DNA from: Albibacterium bauzanense
GTDB taxonomy: Bacteria; Bacteroidota; Bacteroidia; Sphingobacteriales; Sphingobacteriaceae
Direction: 5' to 3'
DNA: 64,000 nucleotides
NCBI RefSeq assembly: GCF_004339765.1
Contig: NZ_SMGO01000002.1
Location: 62,001-126,000, forward strand
Positions 1-9,857 of the stretch are shown in pieces. The position numbers and the translations under genes are program-made. The notes under the pieces were generated by a model. The model did no database searches. It was not told the DNA's origin and saw only the letters and a list, made by a program, of their open reading frames with translations. Position 1 is the first letter of the stretch, and each line of letters begins with the position of its first letter.

Positions 1-87
1 ATGAAACCCTTTACTCTCCATATTAAGAATAAGGTTTTCTCCCATCACGGCAATCCCAATGACACCTATGTCAGATTTTTCTTGCAT
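1..87 (-). CDS. gnd: 6-phosphogluconate dehydrogenase, N-terminal 29 codons only
   Basis: Reading the minus strand from the ATG at 87-85 gives 29 codons running off the window edge. They contain the dinucleotide-binding start typical of 6-phosphogluconate dehydrogenase: IGVIGIAVMGENLILN followed by MESKGF. This cytoplasmic enzyme oxidises 6-phosphogluconate to ribulose 5-phosphate with NADP+ or NAD+ in the pentose phosphate pathway. The G-x-G-x-x-x-G/MG-x-N pattern matches family knowledge closely, so the assignment is firm although only the first turn of the Rossmann fold is present. The gene diverges from the SUMF1-like operon and has a good Bacteroidota promoter just upstream of its start. 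Confidence 0.88.
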   Translation of the reverse strand, partial: MQEKSDIGVIGIAVMGENLILNMESKGFH

Positions 88-115
88 ATCAGTTATTTAT
101 TTATTTTCCAATCTC

Positions 116-145
116 CAAAGTTATACTTTAGACGCGAAAAACAAA
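116..145 (-). promoter_or_regulatory. Bacteroidota-type promoter for gnd
   Basis: On the minus strand a TTTG box (142-145) is followed after 18 bp by TAACTTTG (116-123), fitting the TTTG-N(19-21)-TAnnTTTG pattern of the Bacteroidota primary sigma factor with one or two bases less spacing. The inferred start of transcription, near 110, leaves a leader of about 25 nt before the gnd ATG. Confidence 0.6.
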
Positions 146-313
146 CAGAAATTAAGGAAGTTTATCAGCGATGATGGTTATTTTATTCCTTTTCTACCTA
201 ATTCCATTTCACGCATTGAGTTAATTGCTTCAATCTTGTTTTTAAAATATTTATGTTACATTGGGTTTTCTTTTTTATCTTCAAAGTATAAGACCTATAC
301 AATCGATATATAC

Positions 314-1285
314 ATGAATTACAAATATTTATTTTTAATACCTCTTTTATTTATCAGTGTTTTTTCAATAGCCCAGCAAACAACAGCAACAGCACAGAAT
401 TATAGTCAAAAAATTGACGGAACAAATTTGTCTTTTACAATGCAGGCTATACCAGGCGGGACTTTCAAGATGGGTAGCGATCAAGGAAAGCCTGATGAAG
501 CACCTGTACACGATGTAAAACTGGATCCATTCTGGATGAGTACATTCGAAGTAACATGGGATATTTTTGAACCATTTCTATACAAAGATTTTGAAGTATC
601 TCATAGTACAGAATCCATACCTGCAGAAGTAGATGCAGTAACCCGGCCCACAAAGCCTTATTTGGATATGACATTCGGCATGGGTAAAGAAAATCACCCG
701 GCTTTAGCAATGACTCAATATAATGCGATTCAATTTTGCAAATGGCTCTATGTCAGAACAGGGGTTTTCTATCGCTTACCAACTGAAGCAGAATGGGAAT
801 ATGCTGCAAGAGCAAATAAGCAGTCAGCTTATTTTTTTGGTGAGGATGCCGCATTGTTAGATGAGTTTGCCTGGTTTAAAGATAACAGTGGTGATAAAAC
901 TCATGAAGTTGGTAAGAAGAAACCTAATCCATGGGGGCTATTTGATATTTATGGAAATGTAGCAGAATGGACTTACGATCAATATGTTGACAATTATTCA
1001 GCTTTTGCAGGTAAGGTTAGCCATAATCCGGTAGTTATACCAGAAACGCTTTATCCGCATAGTATTCGCGGAGGCTCATTTGTTGATGAAGCAATGGACT
1101 TGCGTTCAGCTGCCCGCCTGGCTTCTGATCCGGCATGGAAACAAATCGACCCTCAAATTCCTAAAAGCAACTGGTGGATGCCAGATGCTCCTTTTATTGG
1201 CATTCGCCTCGTAAGACCTGCCGTAACACCTTCAAAAGAGGAGATTGACGCTTACTATGATAAAAAACCTATAGAAGATTATTGA
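314..1285 (+). CDS. Exported SUMF1/FGE-fold protein lacking the copper cysteines
   Basis: This 323-residue protein has a signal peptide (about residues 1-20, ending SIAQQ) and then one formylglycine-generating-enzyme (SUMF1/EgtB/PvdO) fold. Visible family motifs are IPGGTFKMGS, RLPTEAEWEYAARA, the NPWGLFDIYGNVAEW segment, IRGGSF and a final GIRLVRP. True sulfatase-activating enzymes carry two C-terminal cysteines that bind copper; here the matching stretch reads RSAAR and the mature protein has only one cysteine (in QFCKWL), so sulfatase activation is unlikely. An upstream extension of 85 codons is possible in this frame but crosses gnd and its promoter, so the ATG followed by a clear signal peptide was chosen. 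It lies 18 bp before an exported Gfo/Idh/MocA gene, a common Bacteroidota pairing. The function is unknown; a ligand-binding or structural role, as in GldJ/GldK, is one option. Confidence 0.8.
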   Translation: MNYKYLFLIPLLFISVFSIAQQTTATAQNYSQKIDGTNLSFTMQAIPGGTFKMGSDQGKPDEAPVHDVKLDPFWMSTFEVTWDIFEPFLYKDFEVSHSTESIPAEVDAVTRPTKPYLDMTFGMGKENHPALAMTQYNAIQFCKWLYVRTGVFYRLPTEAEWEYAARANKQSAYFFGEDAALLDEFAWFKDNSGDKTHEVGKKKPNPWGLFDIYGNVAEWTYDQYVDNYSAFAGKVSHNPVVIPETLYPHSIRGGSFVDEAMDLRSAARLASDPAWKQIDPQIPKSNWWMPDAPFIGIRLVRPAVTPSKEEIDAYYDKKPIEDY

Positions 1286-1303
1286 AACCCTAAATAAACA
1301 GTT

Positions 1304-2614
1304 ATGAAAAATAAATATGATCGTCGTGATTTTCTAAAATCGACAGCAGTAATTGCAGGTGCTACAGCTATTGGCACAGCACCAATTTCTGGAGTTTTTG
1401 CTTCAGTTGATGATACTATCAAAATTGCATTGGTAGGATGTGGTGGTAGAGGTACTGGTGCTGCATTTCAAGCATTAAGTACGAAACAAAATCTTAAGAT
1501 TGTAGCACTGGCAGATGCTTTTAGAGAGCCTTTGGATGAGTGTTATAAAAAGCTTGTAGAACGCTTTAAAGATAAAGTTGACATACCTGAAGATCATAAG
1601 TTTGTAGGCTTTGATGCTTATGAAAAAGCTATTGCGCTTGCAGACGTAGTATTATTTGCTACTCCTCCTGGTTTTAGGCCTGCGCACTTTGCAGAAGCTA
1701 TTAAACAAAACAAACATGTCTTTATTGAAAAACCTCTGGCTGTAGATGCACCAGGTATTCGCCAGGTATTAGCTACAGCTAAAGAAGCAGAAACTAAAAA
1801 ACTAAATGTAGTTGTAGGTTTGCAACGCCGTTATCAAAAGAATTATCGCGAAACAATAAAGCAGATTCAAGATGGTGCAATCGGTAAAATTCAAGCCGGA
1901 CAGGTTTACTGGAATAGTGGTGGTGTTTGGGTAAGGCCTCGCACAGCTGATCAGACCGAAATGGAATATCAAGTAAGAAATTGGTATTATTTCAATTGGT
2001 TATGCGGTGATCATATTGTTGAGCAGCACGTGCATCAACTGGATGTGGCAAATTGGGTTGTTGGAGGGCATCCTGTATCTGCGCAAGGAACTGGAAGCAG
2101 AGCATGGCGGACAGGAAAAGAATATGGTGAAATTTATGATAACCATGCTGTTGAATTTACCTATGAAGATGGAGCGGTAATTTATAGTCAATGTCGACAT
2201 TTTGAAGGTACTTCCAATCGAGTAGATGAAACTTTTCAGGGTACGGGCGGTAAAGTCTATCTTTCTGCTTCTAATGTAGGAACACTTTGGGATAAAGATG
2301 GTAAAGAGATTTTCAACCATCAAGGAAAAGGTGATCCTAATCCATATCAGACAGAACATGACGAACTTTTTGAGGCGATTGCAAAAGGTGAATATAAGTT
2401 TGCTGATGCAGAACGCGGAGCAGAAAGTACATTTACAGGGATACTTGGTCGGTTAGCTACCTATTCAGGAAAAGTTTTGAAATGGGATGAAGCATTAGCG
2501 TCTGATATTAGCTTAATGCCAGACAAGTTAAGCTGGGATGCATTGCCAAAAGTTTTACCAGATTCAAATGGTTTTTATCCATATGCACAACCTGGAAAAA
2601 CAATAGTTATCTAA
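1304..2614 (+). CDS. Tat-exported Gfo/Idh/MocA family oxidoreductase
   Basis: The 436-residue protein opens with a twin-arginine signal (DRRDFLKST, residues 6-14, then a hydrophobic stretch to about 34). The NAD(P)-binding Rossmann motif follows (IALVGCGGRGTG, about 41-52), with the family EKP motif at 142-144 (VFIEKPLAVDAPG). A conserved histidine-rich segment, HIVEQHVHQLDVANW, lies in the C-terminal substrate domain. Members of this family oxidise or reduce sugars and inositols; the Tat signal means it is folded with its cofactor in the cytoplasm and then exported to the periplasm. The real substrate cannot be read from sequence. It sits between a SUMF1-like gene (18 bp) and an ApbE gene (7 bp), so the three are probably one transcript. 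Confidence 0.87.
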   Translation: MKNKYDRRDFLKSTAVIAGATAIGTAPISGVFASVDDTIKIALVGCGGRGTGAAFQALSTKQNLKIVALADAFREPLDECYKKLVERFKDKVDIPEDHKFVGFDAYEKAIALADVVLFATPPGFRPAHFAEAIKQNKHVFIEKPLAVDAPGIRQVLATAKEAETKKLNVVVGLQRRYQKNYRETIKQIQDGAIGKIQAGQVYWNSGGVWVRPRTADQTEMEYQVRNWYYFNWLCGDHIVEQHVHQLDVANWVVGGHPVSAQGTGSRAWRTGKEYGEIYDNHAVEFTYEDGAVIYSQCRHFEGTSNRVDETFQGTGGKVYLSASNVGTLWDKDGKEIFNHQGKGDPNPYQTEHDELFEAIAKGEYKFADAERGAESTFTGILGRLATYSGKVLKWDEALASDISLMPDKLSWDALPKVLPDSNGFYPYAQPGKTIVI

Positions 2615-2621
2615 AGTAAGG

Positions 2622-3629
2622 TTGAAAAACATCTTTAGTATAATCTTAATTAGTACTTGTTTGGGGTTTTGGTCTTTTCAGGATCCTGAACAAGTACATT
2701 ATACATTTAATGGTCAGGCACAAGGCACCAATTACCTGATCTCATACTATCATAATAGTGAAAAAGTTAGTCAAGGTCAGATTGATAGTATTTTGTTAGT
2801 GATTGACAATTCAATGTCTTTATATAAAAGTAATTCATTGATATCAACGATCAATGAATCTGCGCAAGGAGGAGAATTAGACTTTCATTTTCTTCAAGTT
2901 ATTAAGAAAGCTTTTCAAATTAATAAAGAAACAGATGGCATATTTGATGTAACTGTTGCGCCGCTGGTTGCAGCATGGGGTTTCTCTTCTGAAAAAATCA
3001 GGAAGCTTCCAGACAGTAATCAAATAGCACAGATTTTACCCTTTGTTGGTATGGAAAATATTGAACTCAATGGAAACTACCTAAAAAAGCTAAAACCAGA
3101 AGTTAAAATTGACTTAAATGGAATTGCCCAGGGTTATACGGTTGATGTGATAGCAGATTTTCTTACACAAAATGGAATAAAGAACTTTTTAGTTGAAATA
3201 GGAGGAGAGTTACGTGTTGAAGGCAAAAAGCCTGATGGAGAAGATTTCCATATAGGTATTGAAGGGCCTGTTAACTCTATAAATAATGAAAGTACAATAA
3301 AACATGTCGCTATTATTAAGGGAAAAGCCTTAACAACTTCCGGAAGCTATCAAAAATATATACAATATGGCAAAGACAGGCTGACCCATATTATTAATCC
3401 TAAGACCGGCTATCCGGTTCATTCAGAGATATTATCTGTCACAGTCCTTGCTAAAGGCGCTCTATCTGCTGATGGTTATGATAATGCCCTTTTGGCTATG
3501 GGCATAAAAAATGCTTTTAGCTTTTTGGATCAGTACCCTGATCTAGAAGCTTACTTTGTTTATAAAAATGAACAGGGCAGTATTGTTGATACGATGTCTA
3601 ATGGGTTTAAGAGCATTTTAAAAAACTAA
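2622..3629 (+). CDS. apbE: FAD:protein FMN transferase (ApbE family)
   Basis: ApbE enzymes take FMN from FAD and attach it covalently to a serine or threonine of exported flavoproteins; the reaction needs Mg2+. The 335-residue protein has a signal peptide (about residues 1-18) and the usual family blocks: FNGQAQGTNYLISYY, GIFDVTVAPLVAAWGF, KIDLNGIAQGYTVD, IGGELRVEGKKP, ALTTSGSYQKY, THIINPKTGYPV and ALSADGYDNALLAMG. The length matches the family. The start is a TTG codon 7 nt after the previous stop; no ATG fits the signal peptide. The gene closes the SUMF1-like/oxidoreductase operon. No obvious flavinylation target motif is seen in either partner, so its substrate may be encoded elsewhere. 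Confidence 0.9.
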   Translation: MKNIFSIILISTCLGFWSFQDPEQVHYTFNGQAQGTNYLISYYHNSEKVSQGQIDSILLVIDNSMSLYKSNSLISTINESAQGGELDFHFLQVIKKAFQINKETDGIFDVTVAPLVAAWGFSSEKIRKLPDSNQIAQILPFVGMENIELNGNYLKKLKPEVKIDLNGIAQGYTVDVIADFLTQNGIKNFLVEIGGELRVEGKKPDGEDFHIGIEGPVNSINNESTIKHVAIIKGKALTTSGSYQKYIQYGKDRLTHIINPKTGYPVHSEILSVTVLAKGALSADGYDNALLAMGIKNAFSFLDQYPDLEAYFVYKNEQGSIVDTMSNGFKSILKN

Positions 3630-3718
3630 TCAATTAATTAAATCAACGGTTTTTGAATTTAATTTTAATCCCTTCCTATTTGGTAGAGATTCTAAAAAAT
3701 TATTTGCATCTTTGCAGT

Positions 3719-3825
3719 GCTTATAGAGAAAGACGGAGGGATTAGACCCTACGAAGTCTTGGCAACCTGTACTTACAAGGTGCTACATTCTACCTGAACG
3801 AGAAATCAAACCAGGAAAGATAAGC
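3719..3825 (+). promoter_or_regulatory. SAM-I (S-box) riboswitch upstream of metH
   Basis: The sequence carries the S-box core: GGAGGGATTAGACCC, then GAAGTCTTGGCAACC, an AAGGTGCTACATTCTACC arm, and GAAAGATAAG near the 3' end. The P1 helix closes perfectly between 3719-3724 (GCTTAT) and 3820-3825 (ATAAGC). Binding of S-adenosylmethionine is expected to switch off the metH-metF transcript. No strong GC-rich hairpin with a U-run is visible in the 92 nt before metH, so the expression platform (transcriptional or translational) is not clear. A CATCTTTG box at 3707-3714, one base off TAnnTTTG, is a plausible -7 element placing the RNA start at about 3719, the first base of P1. Confidence 0.9.
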
Positions 3826-3917
3826 TGCAGTTTCATTACCTCCTGCTCCTCTATATTTAAAGCATTTTAAAATAATTTTTCCAGCGTATTTAATTACGAT
3901 GGTTATTTATCAATGAC

Positions 3918-6900
3918 ATGGATATTAGAGAAGAGTTACAAAAGCGTATTTTGATTATTGATGGAGCCATGGGAACGATGATTCAGCCTTATAAGCTGGA
4001 TGAAGCGTCTTTCCGCGGCGAACGATTTGCCCATCACCCTTGTGATGTTCAGGGGAACAATGATTTATTAAACCTGACTCAGCCTGAAATAATTTTAAGT
4101 ATTCACCGCGAGTATTTAGAAGCAGGGGCTGATATCATTGAGACGAACACGTTCAGTTCGCAGAAAATCTCAATGGCAGACTATCAGATGGAATCTCTGG
4201 TCTATGAACTCAACTTGGAAGGTGCTAAACTGGCAAAGAAAGCAGCCATTGAATCTACACAAAACAATCCTGATAAACCTCGTTTTGTAGCTGGAGCTAT
4301 TGGTCCAACAAACCGTACGGCATCTTTATCTCCGGATGTTAATGACCCGGGATTCCGTGCTGTTACTTTTATGGACTTAGTAGATGCCTATTATGAACAG
4401 GTACGCGGCTTGGTAGATGGTGGTGTGGATATACTTTTAATAGAAACAATATTTGATACTCTAAACGCGAAAGCAGCAATCTTTGCCATAAAAAAATATC
4501 AGCAAGAACTTTATGATAGTGGAAAGTTAGCAGCCGACAAACAACTGGAAATTATGATTTCCGGTACGATAACGGATGCGAGCGGAAGAACATTATCGGG
4601 GCAAACAGTTGAGGCTTTTCTTAATTCTGTAAGTCATGCCAATGCTTTAAGCATTGGTTTAAACTGTGCTTTGGGCGCTAAAGAAATGCGTCCGCATATT
4701 GCAGAGCTTTCTGAAAAGGCAGCATGCTATGTTTCGGCATATCCAAATGCAGGTTTACCCAATGAATTTGGGGCCTATGATGAGGATGCGCATGAAACCT
4801 CACACTTGCTAGAAGATTTTATTAAAAATGGTTTTGTTAATATTGTAGGTGGTTGTTGTGGTACAACACCCGAGCATATTTCTCATATTGCAGAAAAGGC
4901 AGCTGGTGTAACTCCGCGGAAACCTGCTGAACCTAAGCCTTATTTACGTTTAAGCGGATTAGAGCCTGTAACTCTTCAACCGGGCAGTCTTTTCGTAAAT
5001 ATTGGAGAACGGACCAACGTTACAGGCTCTCCAAAATTTTCTAAACTAATACTAAACGGTGATTTTGAAGCTGCGCTAGCAATTGCGAGACAGCAGGTTG
5101 AAGGAGGAGCGCAGGTAATTGACGTAAACATGGATGAAGGGATGTTGGATTCTGAAGCGGCCATGGTCAAATTCTTAAACCTGATTGCCTCTGAACCGGA
5201 TATTTCGAAATTACCTATTATGATCGACTCTTCCAGGTGGTCGGTTATTTATGCCGGGCTCCAATGTTTGCAAGGAAAAGGGATAGTAAATTCCATTTCA
5301 TTAAAGGAAGGTGAGAAAGAATTCCTGGAACATGCACGCATTATCATGAATTTTGGTGCTGCAGTCGTGGTCATGGGATTTGATGAAGTAGGACAGGCGG
5401 ATAGTTTTGAGCGCAGAATAGAAATTGCTGAACGATGTTATAAATTATTAACTGGTATAGGATTCCCTGCACAGGATATTATTTTCGATCCTAATATATT
5501 GACTGTAGCGACTGGCCTTGAAGAACATAACAATTATGCAGTTGATTTTATTCGTGCAACAAAATGGATTAAAGAAAATCTCCCTCTGGTTCATGTAAGT
5601 GGAGGGGTAAGTAATATTTCCTTCTCTTTCCGTGGAAATAACACAGTTCGGGAAGCTATGCACTCTGCGTTTCTATACCATGCGATTAAAGCTGGTTTGG
5701 ATATGGGAATTGTAAATGCAGGTATGCTGGAAGTATATGAAGCAATAGATCCGGAGCTACTGATCTATGTGGAAGATGTTTTGTTGAACAGAAGAGAAGA
5801 TGCAACAGAACGTTTGGTTGATTTTGCAGAAACCATTAAATCAAAAGGAAAGACAGTTGTTAAATCGGAAGAATGGAGAAATGGTACTGTTCAAGAACGT
5901 TTATCGCATGCATTGGTAAAAGGGATTATTGATTATTTGGATAATGATGTTGAGGAAGCGCGTTTAGCATACGATCAGCCATTGCAGGTAATTGAAGGAC
6001 CTTTAATGGATGGAATGAATGTAGTGGGAGATTTATTTGGGGCTGGAAAAATGTTTCTTCCCCAGGTAGTGAAATCTGCAAGGGTTATGAAAAAGGCGGT
6101 AGCCTACCTCCTACCTTTTATTGAAGCAGAAAAGCTAAAGAATAAAGATACCGTAAGTCGCAAAAATGCTGGTAAGATAGTTATGGCGACCGTAAAAGGA
6201 GACGTACATGATATTGGAAAGAATATTGTTGCGGTTGTATTAGCATGCAATAACTTTGAAGTAATCGATCTTGGAGTGATGGTTCCATTACAGCGGATTA
6301 TTGATGAGGCAATTAAAAATAATGCAGACATTATTGGTGTAAGTGGGTTGATTACCCCTTCATTAGATGAGATGGGGAATTTTGCCAAGGAAGCTGAACG
6401 GCAAGGATTAAAGTTGCCTATTTTAATTGGTGGAGCCACCACATCGCGCATTCATACAGCTGTTAAGATTGCACCCAATTATTCAGGACCTGTTGTGCAT
6501 GTACTGGACGCCTCACGAAGTGTAGGAGTTTGCACTAATTTATTAAACGAAGAGAATAAAAAGGTATATACTGATAAAATCAGAGATGATTATACCAGGG
6601 CGAGAGAAGCTCATTTAAGTAAGCGTTCTGATAAAAAATTCGTAACGATTCAGGAAGCAAGGAAAAATCGTTTTCAAACAGATTGGGTAGATTATACTCC
6701 TCCTAAACCTACTTTCTTTGGCACTAAAGTACTGGCTGATTTCCCATTGGAAGAACTAGAGCCTTATATTGACTGGACACCTTTTTTCCATACATGGGAA
6801 CTTCATGGAAGCTATCCCCGAATCTTAACAGATAAGGTTGTAGGTGCACAAGCCAGCATTTTATTTGAAGAAGCTAAAGTAATGCTTCGGAAATTAATCG

Positions 6901-7616
6901 ATAATAAACTGCTAAAAGCTAATGGAGTTATTGGTTTCTGGCCGGCTAATAGTATAAACGATGATGATATTGAATTATATACTGATGATACTCGAAAAAC
7001 GGTTTTAACAACTATTCATACGCTGCGTCAGCAATCTGAAAAGGTTAAAGGCGAACCGCATTATGCATTGGCCGATTTCATTGCTCCAAAAGACAGTGGA
7101 AGAGCCGATTATTGGGGTGGATTTGCTGTAACGACCGGATTGGGATGTGATGAATTGGTGAAAGAATATGAAGCAAATAACGATGACTATAATGCAATTC
7201 TTGTAAAGGCTCTTGCAGACCGCCTGGCAGAATCTTTTGCTGAAAAGATGCATGAACTGGTACGGAAAGATTTCTGGGCTTATGCACCTCAGGAAACTCT
7301 GAATAATGAAGAGTTGATTAAAGAGAAATACGATGGTATCAGACCAGCACCAGGTTATCCTGCTTGTCCGGATCATACAGAAAAGCGGACATTATTTGAT
7401 CTACTGAGCGCTGAAGTGAATGCAGGAATTCATTTAACTGAAAGCTTTGCCATGTATCCGACAGCTGCAGTTAGTGGCTTTTATTTTTCTCACCATCACT
7501 CACGCTATTTTGGATTGGGAAAAATCGCGAAAGATCAAGTGGAAGATTATGCTGTTCGTAAAGGAATGTCATTAGAAGTAGCAGAACAATGGTTAAGTCC
7601 GAATCTATCTTATTAA
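3918..7616 (+). CDS. metH: Cobalamin-dependent methionine synthase, full length
   Basis: The enzyme transfers a methyl group from methyltetrahydrofolate to homocysteine by way of cobalamin, giving methionine in the cytoplasm. At 1232 residues it is full length. The four modules are visible in order. The homocysteine domain carries zinc ligands Cys250 (GLNCALGA) and Cys313/Cys314 ([11 protein letters not shown]). The pterin domain ([14 protein letters not shown]) starts near 360. The cobalamin domain has DVHDIGKNI with axial His764, [11 protein letters not shown] and [16 protein letters not shown]. The SAM-binding reactivation domain has [12 protein letters not shown] and [18 protein letters not shown]. 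It is preceded by a SAM riboswitch and followed 39 bp later by metF, which supplies the methyl donor. Nothing is missing or truncated. Confidence 0.98.
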   Translation: MDIREELQKRILIIDGAMGTMIQPYKLDEASFRGERFAHHPCDVQGNNDLLNLTQPEIILSIHREYLEAGADIIETNTFSSQKISMADYQMESLVYELNLEGAKLAKKAAIESTQNNPDKPRFVAGAIGPTNRTASLSPDVNDPGFRAVTFMDLVDAYYEQVRGLVDGGVDILLIETIFDTLNAKAAIFAIKKYQQELYDSGKLAADKQLEIMISGTITDASGRTLSGQTVEAFLNSVSHANALSIGLNCALGAKEMRPHIAELSEKAACYVSAYPNAGLPNEFGAYDEDAHETSHLLEDFIKNGFVNIVGGCCGTTPEHISHIAEKAAGVTPRKPAEPKPYLRLSGLEPVTLQPGSLFVNIGERTNVTGSPKFSKLILNGDFEAALAIARQQVEGGAQVIDVNMDEGMLDSEAAMVKFLNLIASEPDISKLPIMIDSSRWSVIYAGLQCLQGKGIVNSISLKEGEKEFLEHARIIMNFGAAVVVMGFDEVGQADSFERRIEIAERCYKLLTGIGFPAQDIIFDPNILTVATGLEEHNNYAVDFIRATKWIKENLPLVHVSGGVSNISFSFRGNNTVREAMHSAFLYHAIKAGLDMGIVNAGMLEVYEAIDPELLIYVEDVLLNRREDATERLVDFAETIKSKGKTVVKSEEWRNGTVQERLSHALVKGIIDYLDNDVEEARLAYDQPLQVIEGPLMDGMNVVGDLFGAGKMFLPQVVKSARVMKKAVAYLLPFIEAEKLKNKDTVSRKNAGKIVMATVKGDVHDIGKNIVAVVLACNNFEVIDLGVMVPLQRIIDEAIKNNADIIGVSGLITPSLDEMGNFAKEAERQGLKLPILIGGATTSRIHTAVKIAPNYSGPVVHVLDASRSVGVCTNLLNEENKKVYTDKIRDDYTRAREAHLSKRSDKKFVTIQEARKNRFQTDWVDYTPPKPTFFGTKVLADFPLEELEPYIDWTPFFHTWELHGSYPRILTDKVVGAQASILFEEAKVMLRKLIDNKLLKANGVIGFWPANSINDDDIELYTDDTRKTVLTTIHTLRQQSEKVKGEPHYALADFIAPKDSGRADYWGGFAVTTGLGCDELVKEYEANNDDYNAILVKALADRLAESFAEKMHELVRKDFWAYAPQETLNNEELIKEKYDGIRPAPGYPACPDHTEKRTLFDLLSAEVNAGIHLTESFAMYPTAAVSGFYFSHHHSRYFGLGKIAKDQVEDYAVRKGMSLEVAEQWLSPNLSY

Positions 7617-7655
7617 AACATTTTACCCATTTCCTTAAAGAAACAATTGACTCAA

Positions 7656-8612
7656 ATGAAAATAACGGAACACATTAAAAATGCTCAAGGAAAAGCTTTA
7701 TTCTCTTTTGAACTACTTCCTCCTGTTAAAGGTCAAAGTATAAAGCATATTTACGATACCATTGATCCGCTAATGGAATTTAACCCTCCTTTTATTGATG
7801 TAACCTATCATCGTGAAGATTATATCTACAAAGAACAGCCAGGGGGATTGTTACAAAAAATTGCCTATCGGAAACGACCAGGCACAGTAGCTATTTGTGC
7901 TGCTATTATGAACAGATATAAGGTAGATGCAGTTCCGCATCTTATTTGCGGAGGTTTTACCAAGGAAGAAACTGAAAATGCACTCATCGATTTACAATTT
8001 TTGGGAATCGATAATGTATTGGTACTTCGGGGAGATGCTCGTCAAACGGAGAATGCTTTTTATCCTACGCCGGGTGGGCATGCCTATGCATCTGATCTAT
8101 TGGAACATGTAGTAGATATGAATCAGGGTAAATATTTACACGATGCCATTGATGTTACGGATCAGAGTACCTTCTGTATTGGCGTTGCAGGATATCCAGA
8201 AAAGCATTTTGAAGCACCGAACTTAGAAACGGACTTTAAGTATTTAAAGAAGAAAGTTGATTTAGGTGCGAATTTTATTGTTACTCAAATGTTCTTCGAC
8301 AATCAGAAATACCTGGAGTTTGTTAAAAAGTGTAAGGAGTATGATATCCATGTTCCTATAATACCTGGACTAAAACCTATTACTCATTCAAGACAACTTA
8401 TATCTTTGCCAAAGACTTTTCATATTGATATTCCTGTTGATTTAAGTGATGCTGTACGTGCATGCAAATCTGAACTGGATGTTAAGGAAGTTGGTATTGA
8501 ATGGTTAATTTCACAAAGTAAGGAATTGATTGAAATGGGCGCACCGGTTCTTCATTATTATACAATGGGGAATGCTGAACCTACTAAACGAATTGCAGAA
8601 GCTGTATTTTAA
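7656..8612 (+). CDS. metF: Methylenetetrahydrofolate reductase
   Basis: MetF reduces 5,10-methylenetetrahydrofolate to 5-methyltetrahydrofolate using bound FAD, feeding MetH. The 318-residue TIM-barrel protein shows FSFELLPPVKG near the N-terminus (catalytic Glu in FE), IDVTYHRE, DNVLVLRGDAR, IGVAGYPEKH and FIVTQMFFDNQKY, all characteristic of the family. A TTG three codons upstream could extend the frame, but the ATG at 7656 begins with MKITEHIKNAQGK, which matches how the family normally starts. It lies in the SAM-riboswitch operon, after metH and 10 bp before an LDH2-family gene. Confidence 0.96.
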   Translation: MKITEHIKNAQGKALFSFELLPPVKGQSIKHIYDTIDPLMEFNPPFIDVTYHREDYIYKEQPGGLLQKIAYRKRPGTVAICAAIMNRYKVDAVPHLICGGFTKEETENALIDLQFLGIDNVLVLRGDARQTENAFYPTPGGHAYASDLLEHVVDMNQGKYLHDAIDVTDQSTFCIGVAGYPEKHFEAPNLETDFKYLKKKVDLGANFIVTQMFFDNQKYLEFVKKCKEYDIHVPIIPGLKPITHSRQLISLPKTFHIDIPVDLSDAVRACKSELDVKEVGIEWLISQSKELIEMGAPVLHYYTMGNAEPTKRIAEAVF

Positions 8613-8622
8613 ATAACAATAA

Positions 8623-9711
8623 ATGGAAATAGCACTTGAGAGAATCGCTGAAAAGAAATTACGAAAGTTTACGCAAGATGTATTTCTGGCAATAGGCTGC
8701 AGTAAAGATGATGCTGAACTGGCAGCCGATGTGTTGCTTAAGGCAGATTTACGTGGAATTGATTCTCATGGTGTGGCAAGACTTACGGGCTATGTTCGTT
8801 TGTGGGATAAGAAACGAATTAATCCGACTCCCCAGATCAAAGTTGTTTCTGAAACTCCAAGTACAGCTACTATTGATGGGGATGCTGGACTAGGTTTAGT
8901 TGTTGCACCATTCGCCATGAAAATTGCTCTTGAAAAAGCAAAGAAATGTGGTTCTGGATGGGTAGCTATTAAAAATTCAAATCATTTTGGAATTGCAGGT
9001 TATCATGCTTTAATGGCTGTTGAAAAAAATATGATTGGAATGGCAATGACCAATGCGAGTCCGTTGGTTACACCAACTTTTTCAAAAGAAAGGATGCTGG
9101 GAACGAATCCTATCTGCTACACTTTCCCTGCTGGTAAATACCCCCCAATTGTAATGGATATGGCAACTTCTACAGCAGCTAACGGAAAATTGGAAGTTGC
9201 TAAAAGAAAGGATTTGCCTATTCCAAGTGGATGGGCTCAAGATGTTGATGGAAAGCCTTCTGTGGATGCTGGTGTTGTTACAAGAGGTGGTTCTCTCCTG
9301 CCTCTTGGTGGTGATCGGGAACATGGCAGTCATAAGGGCTATGGTTTAAGTGCTGCAGTAGATATATTCTCTGCAGTAGTATCGGGAGCTAATTATGGGC
9401 CCTGGGCTCCTCCTTTTGTTGCTTATCTGGATCCGCTGAATGACCTTCCAGGAGAAGGATTGGGACATTTTTTAGGTGCCTGGCGTGTGGATGCTTTTCG
9501 ACCGATTGAAGATTATAAAAAGAATATTGATCAATGGATAGGGCGGTTTAAAAGCGCTGAAAGGATCGATGAATCGCAACCTGTAATTATTCCTGGTGAA
9601 CCTGAATATGAAGCTGAACTTGTTAACCGAGTGGAAGGGATTCCTTTGGTACAGTCGGTTAAGGATGATTTAAACACTTTAGCGATGAGGTTTGATATTG
9701 AAGCGTTGTAA
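8623..9711 (+). CDS. LDH2-family malate/lactate/ureidoglycolate-type dehydrogenase
   Basis: This 362-residue protein belongs to the NAD(P)H-dependent LDH2/MDG2 oxidoreductases, which are unrelated in fold to classic malate or lactate dehydrogenases. Visible family motifs are KADLRGIDSHGVARL (catalytic region), GDAGLGLVVAP, VAIKNSNHFGIAGYH with the conserved histidine, NPICYTFPAG, MDMATSTAANGK and HKGYGLSAAVDIFSAV. Substrates in the family include malate, L-lactate, ureidoglycolate, sulfolactate and several 2-oxo acids, and sequence alone does not separate them. It follows metF by only 10 bp and so probably shares the SAM-riboswitch transcript. That context makes a link to sulfur or one-carbon metabolism possible but unproven. 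No signal peptide is present, so it is cytoplasmic. Confidence 0.88.
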   Translation: MEIALERIAEKKLRKFTQDVFLAIGCSKDDAELAADVLLKADLRGIDSHGVARLTGYVRLWDKKRINPTPQIKVVSETPSTATIDGDAGLGLVVAPFAMKIALEKAKKCGSGWVAIKNSNHFGIAGYHALMAVEKNMIGMAMTNASPLVTPTFSKERMLGTNPICYTFPAGKYPPIVMDMATSTAANGKLEVAKRKDLPIPSGWAQDVDGKPSVDAGVVTRGGSLLPLGGDREHGSHKGYGLSAAVDIFSAVVSGANYGPWAPPFVAYLDPLNDLPGEGLGHFLGAWRVDAFRPIEDYKKNIDQWIGRFKSAERIDESQPVIIPGEPEYEAELVNRVEGIPLVQSVKDDLNTLAMRFDIEAL

Positions 9712-9734
9712 AGGTTTGTTTATTATTTTGATTT

Positions 9735-9804
9735 AAAGATCAATTATGATTTCAGTAGAATTTTTGTAGCCAAAAATAAGTTACCGAAATCACAATTGAT
9801 CTTT
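9735..9804. terminator. Long-loop inverted repeat between convergent genes
   Basis: Arms 9735-9753 and 9786-9804 are 19 nt each and complementary with a single mismatch, separated by a 32-nt loop. The right arm runs into a T-run (9802-9806), and the left arm begins with AAA as the mirror image. It sits in the 146-bp gap between the plus-strand LDH2 gene and the minus-strand lepB, the place expected for a bidirectional terminator. The large loop and low GC are unusual for an intrinsic terminator. Confidence 0.6.
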
Positions 9805-9857
9805 TTAGTTGGATACCTACATGAACACCTTTACTAGATCTATAATATTGAGAGTTA

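Noticed and set aside
59-313. Upstream extension of the SUMF1-like gene by 85 codons
   Set aside because: It overlaps gnd and its promoter, has unlikely composition, and a clear signal peptide starts at 314.
2000-2359. Antisense open frame of 119 codons within the oxidoreductase gene
   Set aside because: It is a shadow of a strong, conserved gene on the other strand with no start signals; several similar frames elsewhere were dropped for the same reason.
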